A stretch of DNA of 64,000 nt from Streptomyces werraensis (GTDB taxonomy: Bacteria; Actinomycetota; Actinomycetes; Streptomycetales; Streptomycetaceae). A program made the translations under genes and the position numbers. Below, one piece after another: positions 1 through 8,082 of the stretch. The notes beneath the pieces were generated by a model, which saw only the letters and a program-made list of their open reading frames with translations, was not told the DNA's origin and made no database searches. How positions within the stretch are numbered: position 1 is the stretch's first letter; the number at the start of each line of letters is the position of its first letter. Location: NCBI GenBank assembly GCA_014656175.1, contig BNBX01000006.1, positions 124,001-188,000 on the forward strand, written 5' to 3'.

Positions 1-5
1 AGGTG

Positions 6-30
6 AGGGGGGCCCGAACCGGGCCCCCCT
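6..30 (-). terminator. GC-rich hairpin, likely terminator of the M15 peptidase gene
   Basis: A perfect 11-bp stem (AGGGGGGCCCG / CGGGCCCCCCT) with a 3-nt loop lies 28 bp past the stop of the minus-strand M15 peptidase gene. It has no T-tract, as is usual for Streptomyces terminators. It could also end a plus-strand gene lying before the window. Confidence 0.6.
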
Positions 31-58
31 CGTCGTCTCCCCGGCGTGCGCGCGGACG

Positions 59-796
59 TCAGATGCCGCAGGTCGAGGCCGACCAGAAGCGGCTGCCGCG
101 GTGATCGACGTGCGTGTGGTCGTTGTGTCCCGGGTAGCCGGGGCCGAGGATCCCGTTGAAGCCGTGGTTGCGGGCCTGCTTGGCCAGCGTGCACAGGGAG
201 TGCGGTCCCGCGCCCAGGTCGGCGGCGTCGCCGTACAGGTGGCGGCTGTCGCTCGCGCCGCCCACCGCGCTGTTGCAGGACTGGGAGCGGAAGCCGCTGG
301 TGACCCGGATCGGCTGGTCGCCGAGCGCGTGCCGCAGCGCCTCCAGCTTCCACATGGTGCGCAGGGCGTTGGACTTCGCCGTCGCGGCGCTCACCGCGCC
401 GCCCGACCAGGTCGAGTTGCAGCGGTTCAGCTCGGAGTAGTCGAAGTGGACCGGCGTGCAGTCGTCGTCCTGGAGGGAGTACAGCTTGCTGAAGGTGTTG
501 GGTCCGGCCACACCGTCGGCGGAGAGGCCGTAGGCGGACTGGAAGCGCTTGAGGGCGGCGGTGGTGGCCGGTCCGAACTGGCCGTCGACGGCCAGCACGG
601 CGCCGTAGCCGGGGTAGCCGCTCAGCCGGATCTGGAGCTGTGTGACGTCGGCGCCGGACGCGCCCTGGGACAGGGTGCGGTTCCAGGTGTAGCAGCCGTC
701 GGCGTGCGCGGTGCCGGCGGTCGCCAGGGACCCCGCCGCCAGCCCAGCCATGAGCATGACAATCGACAGGACGAGTCTCAGTGCGCGTTTCAACAT
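59..796 (-). CDS. Secreted M15-family D-Ala-D-Ala carboxypeptidase with peptidoglycan-binding domain
   Basis: This 245-aa exported cell-wall peptidase should trim D-Ala-D-Ala or related peptidoglycan cross-links outside the cell. A Sec signal peptide spans about residues 1-32 and ends in AHA. Residues 40-108 match a PG_binding_1 repeat (GASGADVTQLQ, VDGQFGPATTAALKRFQ). The remainder is an M15_3/VanY-like domain with the metal-site pattern H186-LYGDAA-D193 and the late HTH pair H227/H229. GGAGACCGC before the ATG is a plausible RBS. The gene is monocistronic and followed by the hairpin at 6-30. The family call is firm; the exact substrate is inferred. Confidence 0.92.
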   Translation of the reverse strand: MLKRALRLVLSIVMLMAGLAAGSLATAGTAHADGCYTWNRTLSQGASGADVTQLQIRLSGYPGYGAVLAVDGQFGPATTAALKRFQSAYGLSADGVAGPNTFSKLYSLQDDDCTPVHFDYSELNRCNSTWSGGAVSAATAKSNALRTMWKLEALRHALGDQPIRVTSGFRSQSCNSAVGGASDSRHLYGDAADLGAGPHSLCTLAKQARNHGFNGILGPGYPGHNDHTHVDHRGSRFWSASTCGI

Positions 797-1039
797 GCGG
801 TCTCCGCTTCGGGTACGAGAGATCGGGATGAGCGACGAGCCGTGTGACGCGCGTCAACCATGGGGCAAACACACGGCCGAGCGCAAGGTGTCCCGGATCG
901 GAGCACACCCGGTCCGCGTGAGCCCTGTACGCGCCCCCGGTTCGCTGCGGAGAATGCGGTGCCGGTCCTCGCCTTCCCGTCAAGTGTCGTGCGTACCACC
1001 CCTGTTGGACCCTCCACAGAGGAAAGCAGGTCGATCGCC

Positions 1040-1759
1040 GTGTTGCTGCGCCTTCCCACCTCCCTGTCCGAAGCCCGGCGGTGTCTGGCCGACGGCGCGG
1101 TGCCCGTAGGCGGGGCCACGCTCGTGTGGGCCCAGTGGCAGCGCGACGGCTTCCCGGAACAGGCGGTGTCCCTGCGCCGGCTGCCCGAGGCCACCGTGGT
1201 GGACGCGCAGACCCTGGGCGCGGCCGTGCTGCTGCACCAGGTCGACGAACGGGTGCCGGAGGTGCTGCGCCGCGCCGCCGCTTCCATCGGCACCGGAGCC
1301 GTGCGCCGGACGGCCACCGTCGGCGGCAACATCGTCGGCAGCACCCTGCGCTGTCTGCTGCCCCCGGCGCTGGTCCTGGACGCGCGGGCGACCGTCATGG
1401 ACGGGGACGGCCCGTACGAGGCCGAACTGGCGGAGGTGGTGGCCAAGCGCCCTCTGATGCTGGACATCCGCTGGCGAAGCCCTCTCGTCAGCGGCTACCA
1501 CAAGGCGCCCGGCGAGGCGGGCGGCCCGCCGCCGCTGGTGGTCGCCACCGCCGTGCACGCCGAGAAGGACGGCGGACGGCGGCTGCTCACCGCCGTACGG
1601 GACGGCGGCGAGGTCCTCAGCGGCAGCGTCCCCGCGACGGCGGACGCGGGCCGGGTGCTCGACGCCCTGGAGGGCACGGCCCTGGGCGGCCTGCCCGGGG
1701 AGGCACGGGACGTGGTGCGCCGGGAGGTGGCGGACGTCCTGGGACGCGCCGACGCCTGA
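1040..1759 (+). CDS. FAD-binding subunit of a molybdopterin hydroxylase (xanthine dehydrogenase family), orphan
   Basis: This 239-aa protein resembles the FAD-binding middle (M) subunit of xanthine dehydrogenase/CO dehydrogenase-type enzymes, which passes electrons from the molybdenum centre through 2Fe-2S clusters to NAD+. The N-terminus has the FAD loop GGATLVWAQW, and residues about 80-105 carry the hallmark RRTATVGGNIVGSTLR. The C-terminal third fits the CO_deh_flav_C domain. I chose GTG 1040 because GAGGAAAGCAGG precedes it and the FAD domain begins there. Neither partner subunit (2Fe-2S or molybdopterin) lies nearby, so it acts in trans or is a relic. It converges on the next gene with an 18-bp gap. 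Confidence 0.8.
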   Translation: MLLRLPTSLSEARRCLADGAVPVGGATLVWAQWQRDGFPEQAVSLRRLPEATVVDAQTLGAAVLLHQVDERVPEVLRRAAASIGTGAVRRTATVGGNIVGSTLRCLLPPALVLDARATVMDGDGPYEAELAEVVAKRPLMLDIRWRSPLVSGYHKAPGEAGGPPPLVVATAVHAEKDGGRRLLTAVRDGGEVLSGSVPATADAGRVLDALEGTALGGLPGEARDVVRREVADVLGRADA

Positions 1760-1777
1760 GCCCACGCGACCTCCGCC

Positions 1778-3256
1778 TCACTCGACGGGCCAGGTGTGCA
1801 CGGGCGCGTTCAGGTGCATGTAGTCGATGTACTGCTGCGTCATGCGGCGCAGCGCCTCGTGCCGCCCGCAGTGCGCGGTCGCGTCGATGTGGTGGAACAT
1901 CTCCTTCTGCCACACCGCCCCGTTGCGCCCCGTCACACAGCGCTGCTCGATGATGCCGAGCAGCGGCTCCCGCCAGGCGTCGTCCATGCCGGAGAGCTCC
2001 AGACCCCGGTGCGCCAGCGGCAGCAGCCGCCGCAGGACCAGCTCCGCCGCCGGCACCTCGCCCATGCCGGGCCAGTACAGCCGCGCGTCGATGCCGTACC
2101 GGGCCGCCGTGCGCAGGTTGTCCTCGGCGGCGGAGAAGGACATCCGCGACCACACCGGCCGCTCCTCCTCCACCAGGCCGCGGGTGAGTCCGTAGTAGAA
2201 GGCGCCGTTGGCGAGCGTGTCGGCGACGGTGGGACCGGCGGGCAGCACCCGGTTCTCCACGCGCACGTGCGGCTTGTCGCGGGAGACGGCGTACACCGGG
2301 CGGTTCCAGCGGTAGATGGTGCCGTTGTGCAGCGTCAGCTCGCCGAGGTCGGGGATGTCGCCGCGCAGCAGGGTCTCCGCCGGGTCCTGGTCGTCGCACA
2401 GGGGGAGCAGGGCGGGGAAGTAGCGCAGGTTCTCCTCGAAGAGGTCGAACACGCTGGTGATCCACCGCTCACCGAACCACACCCGGGGCCGCACCCCCTG
2501 CACCTTGATCTCCTCGGGGCGGGTGTCGGTGGCCTGCTCGAACAGCGGGATCCGCGTCTCGTGCCAGAGTTCCTTGCCGAACAGGAAGGGCGAGTTGGCC
2601 GCGAGGGCCACCTGTACCCCGGCGATCGCCTGCGCCGCGTTCCAGTACGCCGCGAAGTCCTCCGGATCGACCTGGAGGTGGAACTGCGTGCTGGTGCAGG
2701 CGGCCTCCGGGGTGATGGTGTCGGCGTAGGTGCGCAGCCGGTCGACGCCGGTCACCTCGATGTGCAGGTCCTCGCCGCGCGCCGCGAAGATCTGGTCGTT
2801 GAGCAGCCGGTAGCGCGGGTTCTCCGACAGGGCGCCCTCCCCGACGTCCTCGTGGCGCAGGGTGGGGAGGATGCCCGTCATGATGAGGCGCGTGCCGATG
2901 GAACGGGCGCGCTCCTCCGCGTGGTTCAGGGCGGAGCGGATCTCGGACTCCCATGCGTCGGGACCGCCCTCGGTGAGCCGCCGGGGCGCGATGTTGATCT
3001 CGAGGTTGAACCGGCCCAGCTCGGTGTCCCAGGCCGGGTCCGCGATCGCCTCCAGGGCGTCGGTGTTGCGCATCGCGGGCTCGGCCCGGTCGTCGACCAG
3101 GTTCAGCTCGATCTCCAGACCCACCTGGGGACGCTCGGCCTCGAAACGCGACTCGCGCAGCATCTGCGCGAGCGCGTCGAGGCACTGCTGCATCTTGATC
3201 CGGTAGCGGCGGCGGTCCTCGCGGGTGAAGGTGAGTGCCGGGACGTCCCGTCCCAT
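1778..3256 (-). CDS. Glutamate-cysteine ligase-like carboxylate-amine ligase (GCS2 family)
   Basis: This 492-aa cytosolic protein of the GCS2/ATP-dependent carboxylate-amine ligase family should form an amide bond to a glutamate-like carboxylate using ATP. The motif QVGLEIELNLVDD near the N-terminus holds the metal-binding acidic residues. FNLEINIAPRRL and TSTQFHLQVDPEDF further on are typical family blocks. ATG 3256 is supported by GGAGGGAGACCG directly upstream. Actinobacteria lack classical glutathione, so the true substrate (gamma-glutamylcysteine for ergothioneine-like thiols, or another amine) is open. It stands alone between convergent and codirectional neighbours, with no sign of an operon. 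Confidence 0.8.
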   Translation of the reverse strand: MGRDVPALTFTREDRRRYRIKMQQCLDALAQMLRESRFEAERPQVGLEIELNLVDDRAEPAMRNTDALEAIADPAWDTELGRFNLEINIAPRRLTEGGPDAWESEIRSALNHAEERARSIGTRLIMTGILPTLRHEDVGEGALSENPRYRLLNDQIFAARGEDLHIEVTGVDRLRTYADTITPEAACTSTQFHLQVDPEDFAAYWNAAQAIAGVQVALAANSPFLFGKELWHETRIPLFEQATDTRPEEIKVQGVRPRVWFGERWITSVFDLFEENLRYFPALLPLCDDQDPAETLLRGDIPDLGELTLHNGTIYRWNRPVYAVSRDKPHVRVENRVLPAGPTVADTLANGAFYYGLTRGLVEEERPVWSRMSFSAAEDNLRTAARYGIDARLYWPGMGEVPAAELVLRRLLPLAHRGLELSGMDDAWREPLLGIIEQRCVTGRNGAVWQKEMFHHIDATAHCGRHEALRRMTQQYIDYMHLNAPVHTWPVE

Positions 3257-3336
3257 CGGTCTCCCTCCAGGCTGTTCGTCCGGAACCTGACCACCCCAGC
3301 GTCGCACCGGCGGGCGTCCGCGACCACGCGAGTCAC

Positions 3337-3765
3337 TCAGCCCGTGGGACCCTCCTCGAGGAACCGGGTCAGACTGTCCAGCAGCATGGTGCTGCCCTGC
3401 TCGGCCATGACCCGCTCCTCCACCGTGTCGCAGGTCTGCCGCAGCTCGATCCGGGTCGTCGGCCCGTCCTCGTCCAGCTCCACCGCCATCACGGAGGGCT
3501 CGGCGCGCCCGGGCACGTCCATGCCGACGACCAGCGACCGGTTCTCGTCGACGTCCAGGTACGACCCGGTGAGGGGCACCTCCGTGCCGTCGGGCGTGAC
3601 CATGGTGGCCTTCCAGGAGCCTCCCGGCCGTACGTCCATCTCGACCGAGCCGGGCGCGGCGTACGCCCAGCGGGCGTAGGCGTCGGGCGTGGTCCAGGCC
3701 CGGTAGACCGTGGCGGCGGGGGCGTCCAGGGTGCGGGTCAGGGTGTAGGAGCAGCCGTCACTCAT
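3337..3765 (-). CDS. SRPBCC/AHSA1-type START-fold protein
   Basis: This 142-aa protein is in the Activator-of-Hsp90-ATPase (AHSA1) branch of the SRPBCC superfamily, a helix-grip fold with a hydrophobic ligand pocket. It opens with the typical LTRTLDAPAATVYRAWT and continues with VRPGGSWKATM and SGSYLDV-type strands. The C-terminus is the usual long helix (ERVMAEQGSTMLLDSLTRFL). Such proteins are often encoded beside ArsR regulators, but none is present here. It reads in the same direction as the carboxylate-amine ligase, with an 80-bp gap. The ligand is unknown. Confidence 0.85.
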   Translation of the reverse strand: MSDGCSYTLTRTLDAPAATVYRAWTTPDAYARWAYAAPGSVEMDVRPGGSWKATMVTPDGTEVPLTGSYLDVDENRSLVVGMDVPGRAEPSVMAVELDEDGPTTRIELRQTCDTVEERVMAEQGSTMLLDSLTRFLEEGPTG

Positions 3766-3956
3766 GGCGCGGTCCTCGTCTTCCGTGTCGGGCCCCGTCG
3801 GGGCGTGTGTGAGGTGGACGGGGGCGCACGCGGAAACTCATCGGTGCGCGCACACCGAAGGGCCGCGCGGAGAGCTGAATCGGTTCGCCGGGCGCCGGGT
3901 ACCCGGCCTGTCCTCGCGCGGAACGGCCGCGCCGGAAGCACCACGGGAGGCCCGCC

Positions 3957-4151
3957 ATGGCCGACCTCAGCCCGATCGACCTGCAGAAGGCACTCAAGGG
4001 CGCCGACTATCCCGCCGCCAAGGACGATCTCGTCTCGGTGGCGAGGAGCAACGGCGCCGACGACAGCCTCGTGAAGAAGCTGTCGGAGACCGGGACCAAG
4101 CGGTTCGACGGTCCCAACGAGGTGCAGAAGGCCGTCTTCGGCAACGAATGA
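3957..4151 (+). CDS. Small DUF2795 protein
   Basis: This 64-aa soluble protein shows the DUF2795 pattern: DLQKALKGADYPAAKDDLVSVA, then a short helix pair ending in FDGPNEVQKAVFG. DUF2795 proteins are small helical proteins common in actinobacteria, and their function is not established. GGGAGGcccgcc before the ATG is an excellent RBS. A GC-rich hairpin follows at 4162-4188, so it is probably a short separate transcript, with the SRPBCC gene at 4222 possibly reached by read-through. Confidence 0.88.
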   Translation: MADLSPIDLQKALKGADYPAAKDDLVSVARSNGADDSLVKKLSETGTKRFDGPNEVQKAVFGNE

Positions 4152-4161
4152 CCCACGCGCC

Positions 4162-4188
4162 GGGGCCGCCCGCCCGTGGGGCGGCCCC
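4162..4188 (+). terminator. GC-rich hairpin after the DUF2795 gene
   Basis: A 9-bp stem GGGGCCGCC / GGCGGCCCC with a 9-nt loop lies 11 bp after the DUF2795 stop. It has no T-tract. It may end the short transcript or only attenuate read-through into the SRPBCC gene. Confidence 0.5.
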
Positions 4189-4221
4189 CGACGTCCGTCA
4201 CCGACCGAGGACGGTGCACCG

Positions 4222-4635
4222 ATGACCGAGTACGAGCGCTCGCACACCATGCCGGCCCCGCCCGAGCAGGTCTTCGACCAGGCGGCGAACGTCGGCCAGA
4301 TGGGTGACTGGCTGCCCGGGGAGCTGCATGTGCGCGCCGAGGAGCTGCCCGCCGTGACCGTGCACGAGGACCGCACCGACGAGGACACCTCCGCCCTGCT
4401 GCGGGCCCAGCGGGACCAGATGCGCATCGAGTGGGGCACACGGGAGCGGGGCGGCTACGCCGGATGGCTCCAGGTCGCGGGCATCGACAGCGGTGCCAGC
4501 GAGGTGACCGTGCACCTTTCCTTCTTCGACGCCGGCCACGACCCCGGCGAGGAGCAGGTGACCGGCGCTCTCGACGACAGCCTGCGGCGGCTGGAGCGGC
4601 AGGTCCGGCTACGCGTCGACAACGCCGCCGGCTGA
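4222..4635 (+). CDS. SRPBCC (polyketide cyclase/dehydrase-like) family protein
   Basis: This 137-aa protein has the start of an SRPBCC helix-grip fold: MTEYERSHTMPAPPEQVFDQAANVGQMGDWLP, including the W-LP turn typical of polyketide-cyclase/lipid-transport-like members. The middle strands (MRIEWGTRERGGYAGWLQV) and the C-terminal helix (LDDSLRRLERQVRLRV) complete the fold. Ligand and pathway are unknown. Its last 27 bp overlap the 3' end of the convergent pentapeptide-repeat gene. Confidence 0.8.
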   Translation: MTEYERSHTMPAPPEQVFDQAANVGQMGDWLPGELHVRAEELPAVTVHEDRTDEDTSALLRAQRDQMRIEWGTRERGGYAGWLQVAGIDSGASEVTVHLSFFDAGHDPGEEQVTGALDDSLRRLERQVRLRVDNAAG

Positions 4636-5445
4636 TACCTCACGCGCCCAGTGCGCGGGGCGTTCGAGCGAGGGCGGGAGCGTCGTCGCCGTGTCGCCCC
4701 GCGCCGCGTTGAGCTGTGCCTGGGTGAGGAACAGGGCGCCGGTGAGGTCGGCGCCCGACAGGTCCGCGCCGCGCAGATCGGCGCCGATCAGGTCCGCGTC
4801 GCGCAGGTCCGCCCCTGTGAGGTCGGCGCCGACCAGGAGCGCGCCGCGCAGGCTCGCCCCGCGCAGATCCGCCCGGGCCAGGCGCGCGCCCATCAGGTCG
4901 GCGCCGCGGTGGTCCTTCCTGCGGCCCGGCGCCCGGGCCCGCGTCAGCTCACTGGCCCGCAGCAGCAGCGGGTTGACCTCCCCGCGCAGCGCGTCGACGT
5001 CGAGCGCGACGACCGACCCGGCGTCGCCCCGGGTCAGCTCCTCGATCCGTGCCAGCGCCCCGCGCAGTTCGCGGTGCACGGGACGGGCCGCCGGGAGCTC
5101 CAGCGCCTCGGCGGTGTACGCGAGCAGCTCGTGGAGCTGCCGCATGACCGGGAACACCCCGAACATCGCGGACGCCGATTCCGGGGACCGCCGCCAGTCG
5201 ATGCCGCCGAAGGTGACCTGCGAGACCTTCTGCCCGGCGCCGAAGCAGTCGAAGACGGTGCAGCCCCGGTAGCCCTCGTCGCGCAGCCGGGCGTGGATGC
5301 CGCAGCCGAAGTCGTCCCGCAGATGGCCGCAGGCCCGCCCGGCGGGTTTGTCCCGGGGGAAGTCGGCGGAGCGGGCGAACGGCAGGGCGACGCAGCACAG
5401 GCCGAAGCAGGCCGAGCAGTCGGCGCGCAGATCCTCACGGTTCAC
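4609..5445 (-). CDS. Pentapeptide-repeat protein with Cys-rich N-terminal domain
   Basis: This 278-aa protein has two parts. Residues about 1-75 are rich in cysteine (CSACFGLCC, then CGHLRDDFGC and GCTVFDCFGAGQ), suggesting a bound metal or cluster. The C-terminal third is about ten pentapeptide repeats (A(D/N)LRG-type, such as GADLTGADLRDADLIG), which fold into a right-handed quadrilateral beta-helix. GTG 5445 is chosen because the conserved body starts at VNREDLRADC; an in-frame GTG at 5574 would add 43 proline- and arginine-rich residues. Neither start has a strong RBS. Some pentapeptide proteins mimic DNA to protect gyrase, but that role is not shown here. Confidence 0.82.
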   Translation of the reverse strand: MNREDLRADCSACFGLCCVALPFARSADFPRDKPAGRACGHLRDDFGCGIHARLRDEGYRGCTVFDCFGAGQKVSQVTFGGIDWRRSPESASAMFGVFPVMRQLHELLAYTAEALELPAARPVHRELRGALARIEELTRGDAGSVVALDVDALRGEVNPLLLRASELTRARAPGRRKDHRGADLMGARLARADLRGASLRGALLVGADLTGADLRDADLIGADLRGADLSGADLTGALFLTQAQLNAARGDTATTLPPSLERPAHWAREVSAGGVVDA

Positions 5446-5628
5446 GACGGAGGACCCGCGGTCCGGGCGGGGCTTCGTCCGCTCATGGCGCCGGGGCCGT
5501 CCGCCGCCGCGCGCGGGCGAAGGGGTTCCGTGCTGTGGCGACACCGTGAACGCTCCTGGGCCGACGACGGGCACACGGTGCCCTGGACGCCGCCCATTCT
5601 GGCAGACGACGTGATCGTCCCCGCCCGG

Positions 5629-6222
5629 TCACTCCCCGGCCGGCACCTCGGCCGCCCGCTGCTTCCGCCGGGCCCGGGACGCGCGCAGGTTCGCGGCGTT
5701 CCCGCACCGGCGGACGTCGTGCCAGACGCCGCTGTTGTTGCGGGAGCGGTCGTAGAACGCGGACCGGCAGGCCGGCTCCCGGCACAGTTTGAGCCGCTGC
5801 CAGGTGCCGTCCGTCTGCGCGAGGAGCACCTGCGCCCACACGGCAGCCTCCAGCCACTCGCCGGGGCTCCCGACCGGAACCAGGGCCACTCGCCCCTCCT
5901 CGTCCAGGCCCGGCCGCAGTGAGACGTCACTGGGCGTCCTGACCGGCTCGGCCTCACCGGTCACCAGGGCGGCGAGCCGCTCCCGCAGCGCCCTCACCCG
6001 CTCCAGGTCCCCGGTCCGCGGCTCCTCGGAGGGACCCGGCCAGCCCTGTTCCCCGGCCCACGCGGCGGTCACCTCCCGCAGCCACCGGCCGCCGCTCTCC
6101 CCGTCGCCGAGCATGTCCCCGCCGTACGGCGGGATGGCGCGGGTGTTGAGGAGCTCCTGCACCAGAGCGAGGCCGCCCGGTGCGGGACGGATGCGGTAGC
6201 GCTCGGTCGACGTCCAAGACAT
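5629..6222 (-). CDS. CGNR zinc-finger transcriptional regulator (ABATE domain)
   Basis: This 197-aa protein has an N-terminal ABATE-like domain (LALVQELLNTRAI near the start). The C-terminal treble-clef zinc finger has C147-x4-C152 and the CGN motif at 173-175 (CGNAANLRASRARRK), the usual arrangement of CGNR regulators. It is divergent from the SDR gene at 6334. The 111-bp gap carries two inverted repeats and a GACATAAG direct repeat, one copy of which includes this gene's start codon, consistent with autoregulation and control of the SDR. The effector is unknown. Confidence 0.85.
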   Translation of the reverse strand: MSWTSTERYRIRPAPGGLALVQELLNTRAIPPYGGDMLGDGESGGRWLREVTAAWAGEQGWPGPSEEPRTGDLERVRALRERLAALVTGEAEPVRTPSDVSLRPGLDEEGRVALVPVGSPGEWLEAAVWAQVLLAQTDGTWQRLKLCREPACRSAFYDRSRNNSGVWHDVRRCGNAANLRASRARRKQRAAEVPAGE

Positions 6223-6285
6223 AAGTCAATCGTACTTGACTCTGTCGCGCTCGCGGCGCACTCTGATGACATAAGCAAAATGCTT
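6218..6285. promoter_or_regulatory. Candidate operator region between the CGNR regulator and SDR genes
   Basis: Two inverted repeats are visible: AGTCAA-N6-TTGACT (6224-6241), whose right arm also forms a plus-strand -35 (TTGACT), and AAGCA-AAA-TGCTT (6273-6285). A direct repeat GACATAAG occurs at 6218-6225 and 6268-6275, 50 bp apart. This is AT-richer than the surroundings and lies exactly between divergent starts. Confidence 0.55.
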
Positions 6286-6333
6286 TCACTTGCGTCGCGG
6301 CATCGTGTCGCACCCATACGAGGAGCAGGAATC

Positions 6334-7026
6334 ATGACCGAGATCAAGGGAGCCCGGGTGCTGGTGACCGGCGGACAGCGAGGGCTGGGCAAGGCCTTCG
6401 CCGCCGCGCTGCTGGAGGCCGGAGCCGAGACGGTGTACGTCACCGCCCGCCGCCCCCGGCCGGAGACGGACCCGCGTCTGGTGCCGCTGGCCCTGGAGGT
6501 CGGCGACGACGCGTCCGTGGCCCGGCTGGCGGAGCAGGTGCCCGACGTGGACATCGTGGTCAACAACGCGGGCGCGACGATCCCCAACGGCCTGCTGGGC
6601 AACGACGTCGCCGAGGTCGCGCACCTCTTGGACGTCAACGTCCTGGGCGCACTGCGCGTCACGCAGGCCTTCGCCCCGGTGCTCGCCCGCAGGGGCGGGG
6701 GAGCGGTGGTGAACGTGCACTCCGTGCTGTCGTGGGCCTCCGGCGCGGGCGCGTACGGCGTGAGCAAGGCCGCCCTGTGGTCGCTCACCAACTCCCTGCG
6801 CCACGAGCTCGCGAGCCAGGGCACCCAGGTCGTCGGCGTCCACCTCGGCTACACCGACACCGACATGGTGCGCGCCCTGGACGTGCCGAAGAACGATCCG
6901 CGTGATGTCGCCGCCCAGGTCGTGGAGGCGCTCCTCAAGGGTGAGAGCGAAGTGCTCGCCGACGAGGTGACCCGGCACTTCAAGGCCGCGCTGTCCGGCC
7001 CCGTCGAGGGACTCGCGGTGGCCTGA
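6334..7026 (+). CDS. Short-chain dehydrogenase/reductase
   Basis: This 230-aa cytosolic classical SDR is an NAD(P)-dependent oxidoreductase. The cofactor motif TGGQRGLG is at 12-19, NNAG at 77-80, and the catalytic Y141-GVS-K145 is present, with the usual Ser near 133. ATG 6334 follows AGGAGCAGGAATC, a strong RBS. An in-frame ATG at 6280 is rejected because it has no RBS and lies in the operator region. The SDR is divergent from, and probably controlled by, the CGNR regulator. The substrate cannot be read from sequence. Confidence 0.92.
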   Translation: MTEIKGARVLVTGGQRGLGKAFAAALLEAGAETVYVTARRPRPETDPRLVPLALEVGDDASVARLAEQVPDVDIVVNNAGATIPNGLLGNDVAEVAHLLDVNVLGALRVTQAFAPVLARRGGGAVVNVHSVLSWASGAGAYGVSKAALWSLTNSLRHELASQGTQVVGVHLGYTDTDMVRALDVPKNDPRDVAAQVVEALLKGESEVLADEVTRHFKAALSGPVEGLAVA

Positions 7027-7046
7027 CCGGCCTCAGCGGCGGGTGC

Positions 7047-7973
7047 TCACCTCACCACCGTCTCCCAGGTGTCCACCGCGTAGTGGAGGGTGAGCCCGTG
7101 CCGCTCGTACAGACGGGGCGCCCCGGTGGCGTTGCGCGTGTCCACGCCGAGCCCCACCCTGTCCCGGCCGCGCGCGGCGAAGACGCCGAACGCGTGCCGC
7201 AGCAGGAAACCGCCGAGGCCCCGGCCCCGGGCGGCGGGCACGACGCCGACGCTGCGGATCCACCCCATCGCCTCGCGGTCGTCGCGCGCGATGAGGAAAC
7301 CGCAGTCGCCCAGGTCGTCGGCGGTGACGATCCACACCAGGTTCCAGTCGAGCTGCCGGGCGCCGAGATCGTGCAGCCACGTCCCGTAGGGCCGCGGCTG
7401 GAAGTCGAAGTGCCCGGCGAACGACTCCTGGTACAGCGCGTGCACCCGGACCCGGTCCTCCTCGGACGCGCAGCCGCGCACGCGGACGCCGGCGGGAGGC
7501 ACAGGCAGCGGGTCCCGCGCGGGATCGAGGGGGCGATGCAGCACGTGGTAACGGCGGACGATCCGCCAGCCCCGCTCCGTCAGCAGCCCGGTGTCGAGCG
7601 TGGGCGTGGCGTTGAGGTGCAGATGCACCACGGCCCGCGCCGCCCCGTTCACCCGAGCCTTCTCCAGCGCCCTGGCCTCCATGGCCGCCAGGATCCGGTC
7701 CGTCTCCGCCCGGTGGGAGGGCAGCGCGTAGAGGTCCACGTCGATGCGTTCACCGCCCGACGGGTCCCACAACAGGCCGAAGGCCACGAGCCGTTCGCCG
7801 TCCGGCACCAGCCAGGAGTCCCGCTCCAGGTCGGTGTCGGGGTGCTCCAGGTCGCCGAGCACGGTGTGCAGATCGGTCTCGGGCCGGCCGATCTCCAGCT
7901 CGTCGACCGCGTTCATCAGGGCGGTGACGGCGACGGCGTCGGCCGGGGTCGCCGGCCGTATCGAGGTGGGCAT
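7047..7973 (-). CDS. GNAT-family N-acetyltransferase (two GNAT-like domains)
   Basis: This 308-aa protein is about twice the size of a single GNAT. The N-terminal half (RPATPADAVAVTALMNAVDE onward) is a degenerate GNAT fold. The C-terminal half keeps the acetyl-CoA pyrophosphate loop (VGVVPAARGRGLGGFLLRHAF) and the late LYERHGL block. The tandem layout recalls mycothiol synthase MshD, but essential identity is not claimed. I start at ATG 7973 (MPTSIRPA); TTG 7982 and GTG 7979 are alternatives. No convincing RBS is visible. It converges on the SDR gene with a 20-bp gap. Confidence 0.85.
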   Translation of the reverse strand: MPTSIRPATPADAVAVTALMNAVDELEIGRPETDLHTVLGDLEHPDTDLERDSWLVPDGERLVAFGLLWDPSGGERIDVDLYALPSHRAETDRILAAMEARALEKARVNGAARAVVHLHLNATPTLDTGLLTERGWRIVRRYHVLHRPLDPARDPLPVPPAGVRVRGCASEEDRVRVHALYQESFAGHFDFQPRPYGTWLHDLGARQLDWNLVWIVTADDLGDCGFLIARDDREAMGWIRSVGVVPAARGRGLGGFLLRHAFGVFAARGRDRVGLGVDTRNATGAPRLYERHGLTLHYAVDTWETVVR

Positions 7974-8082
7974 GGGCACCAAGCGTCGGGCGACGGCCCG
8001 CCCTGCGCAAGCGTTTTTCGCCGCCGGGTACGGCTACGGCGGCACCCTGCGAAGAGGGCGCCGCCGTCCGTGCGTCACCGGG

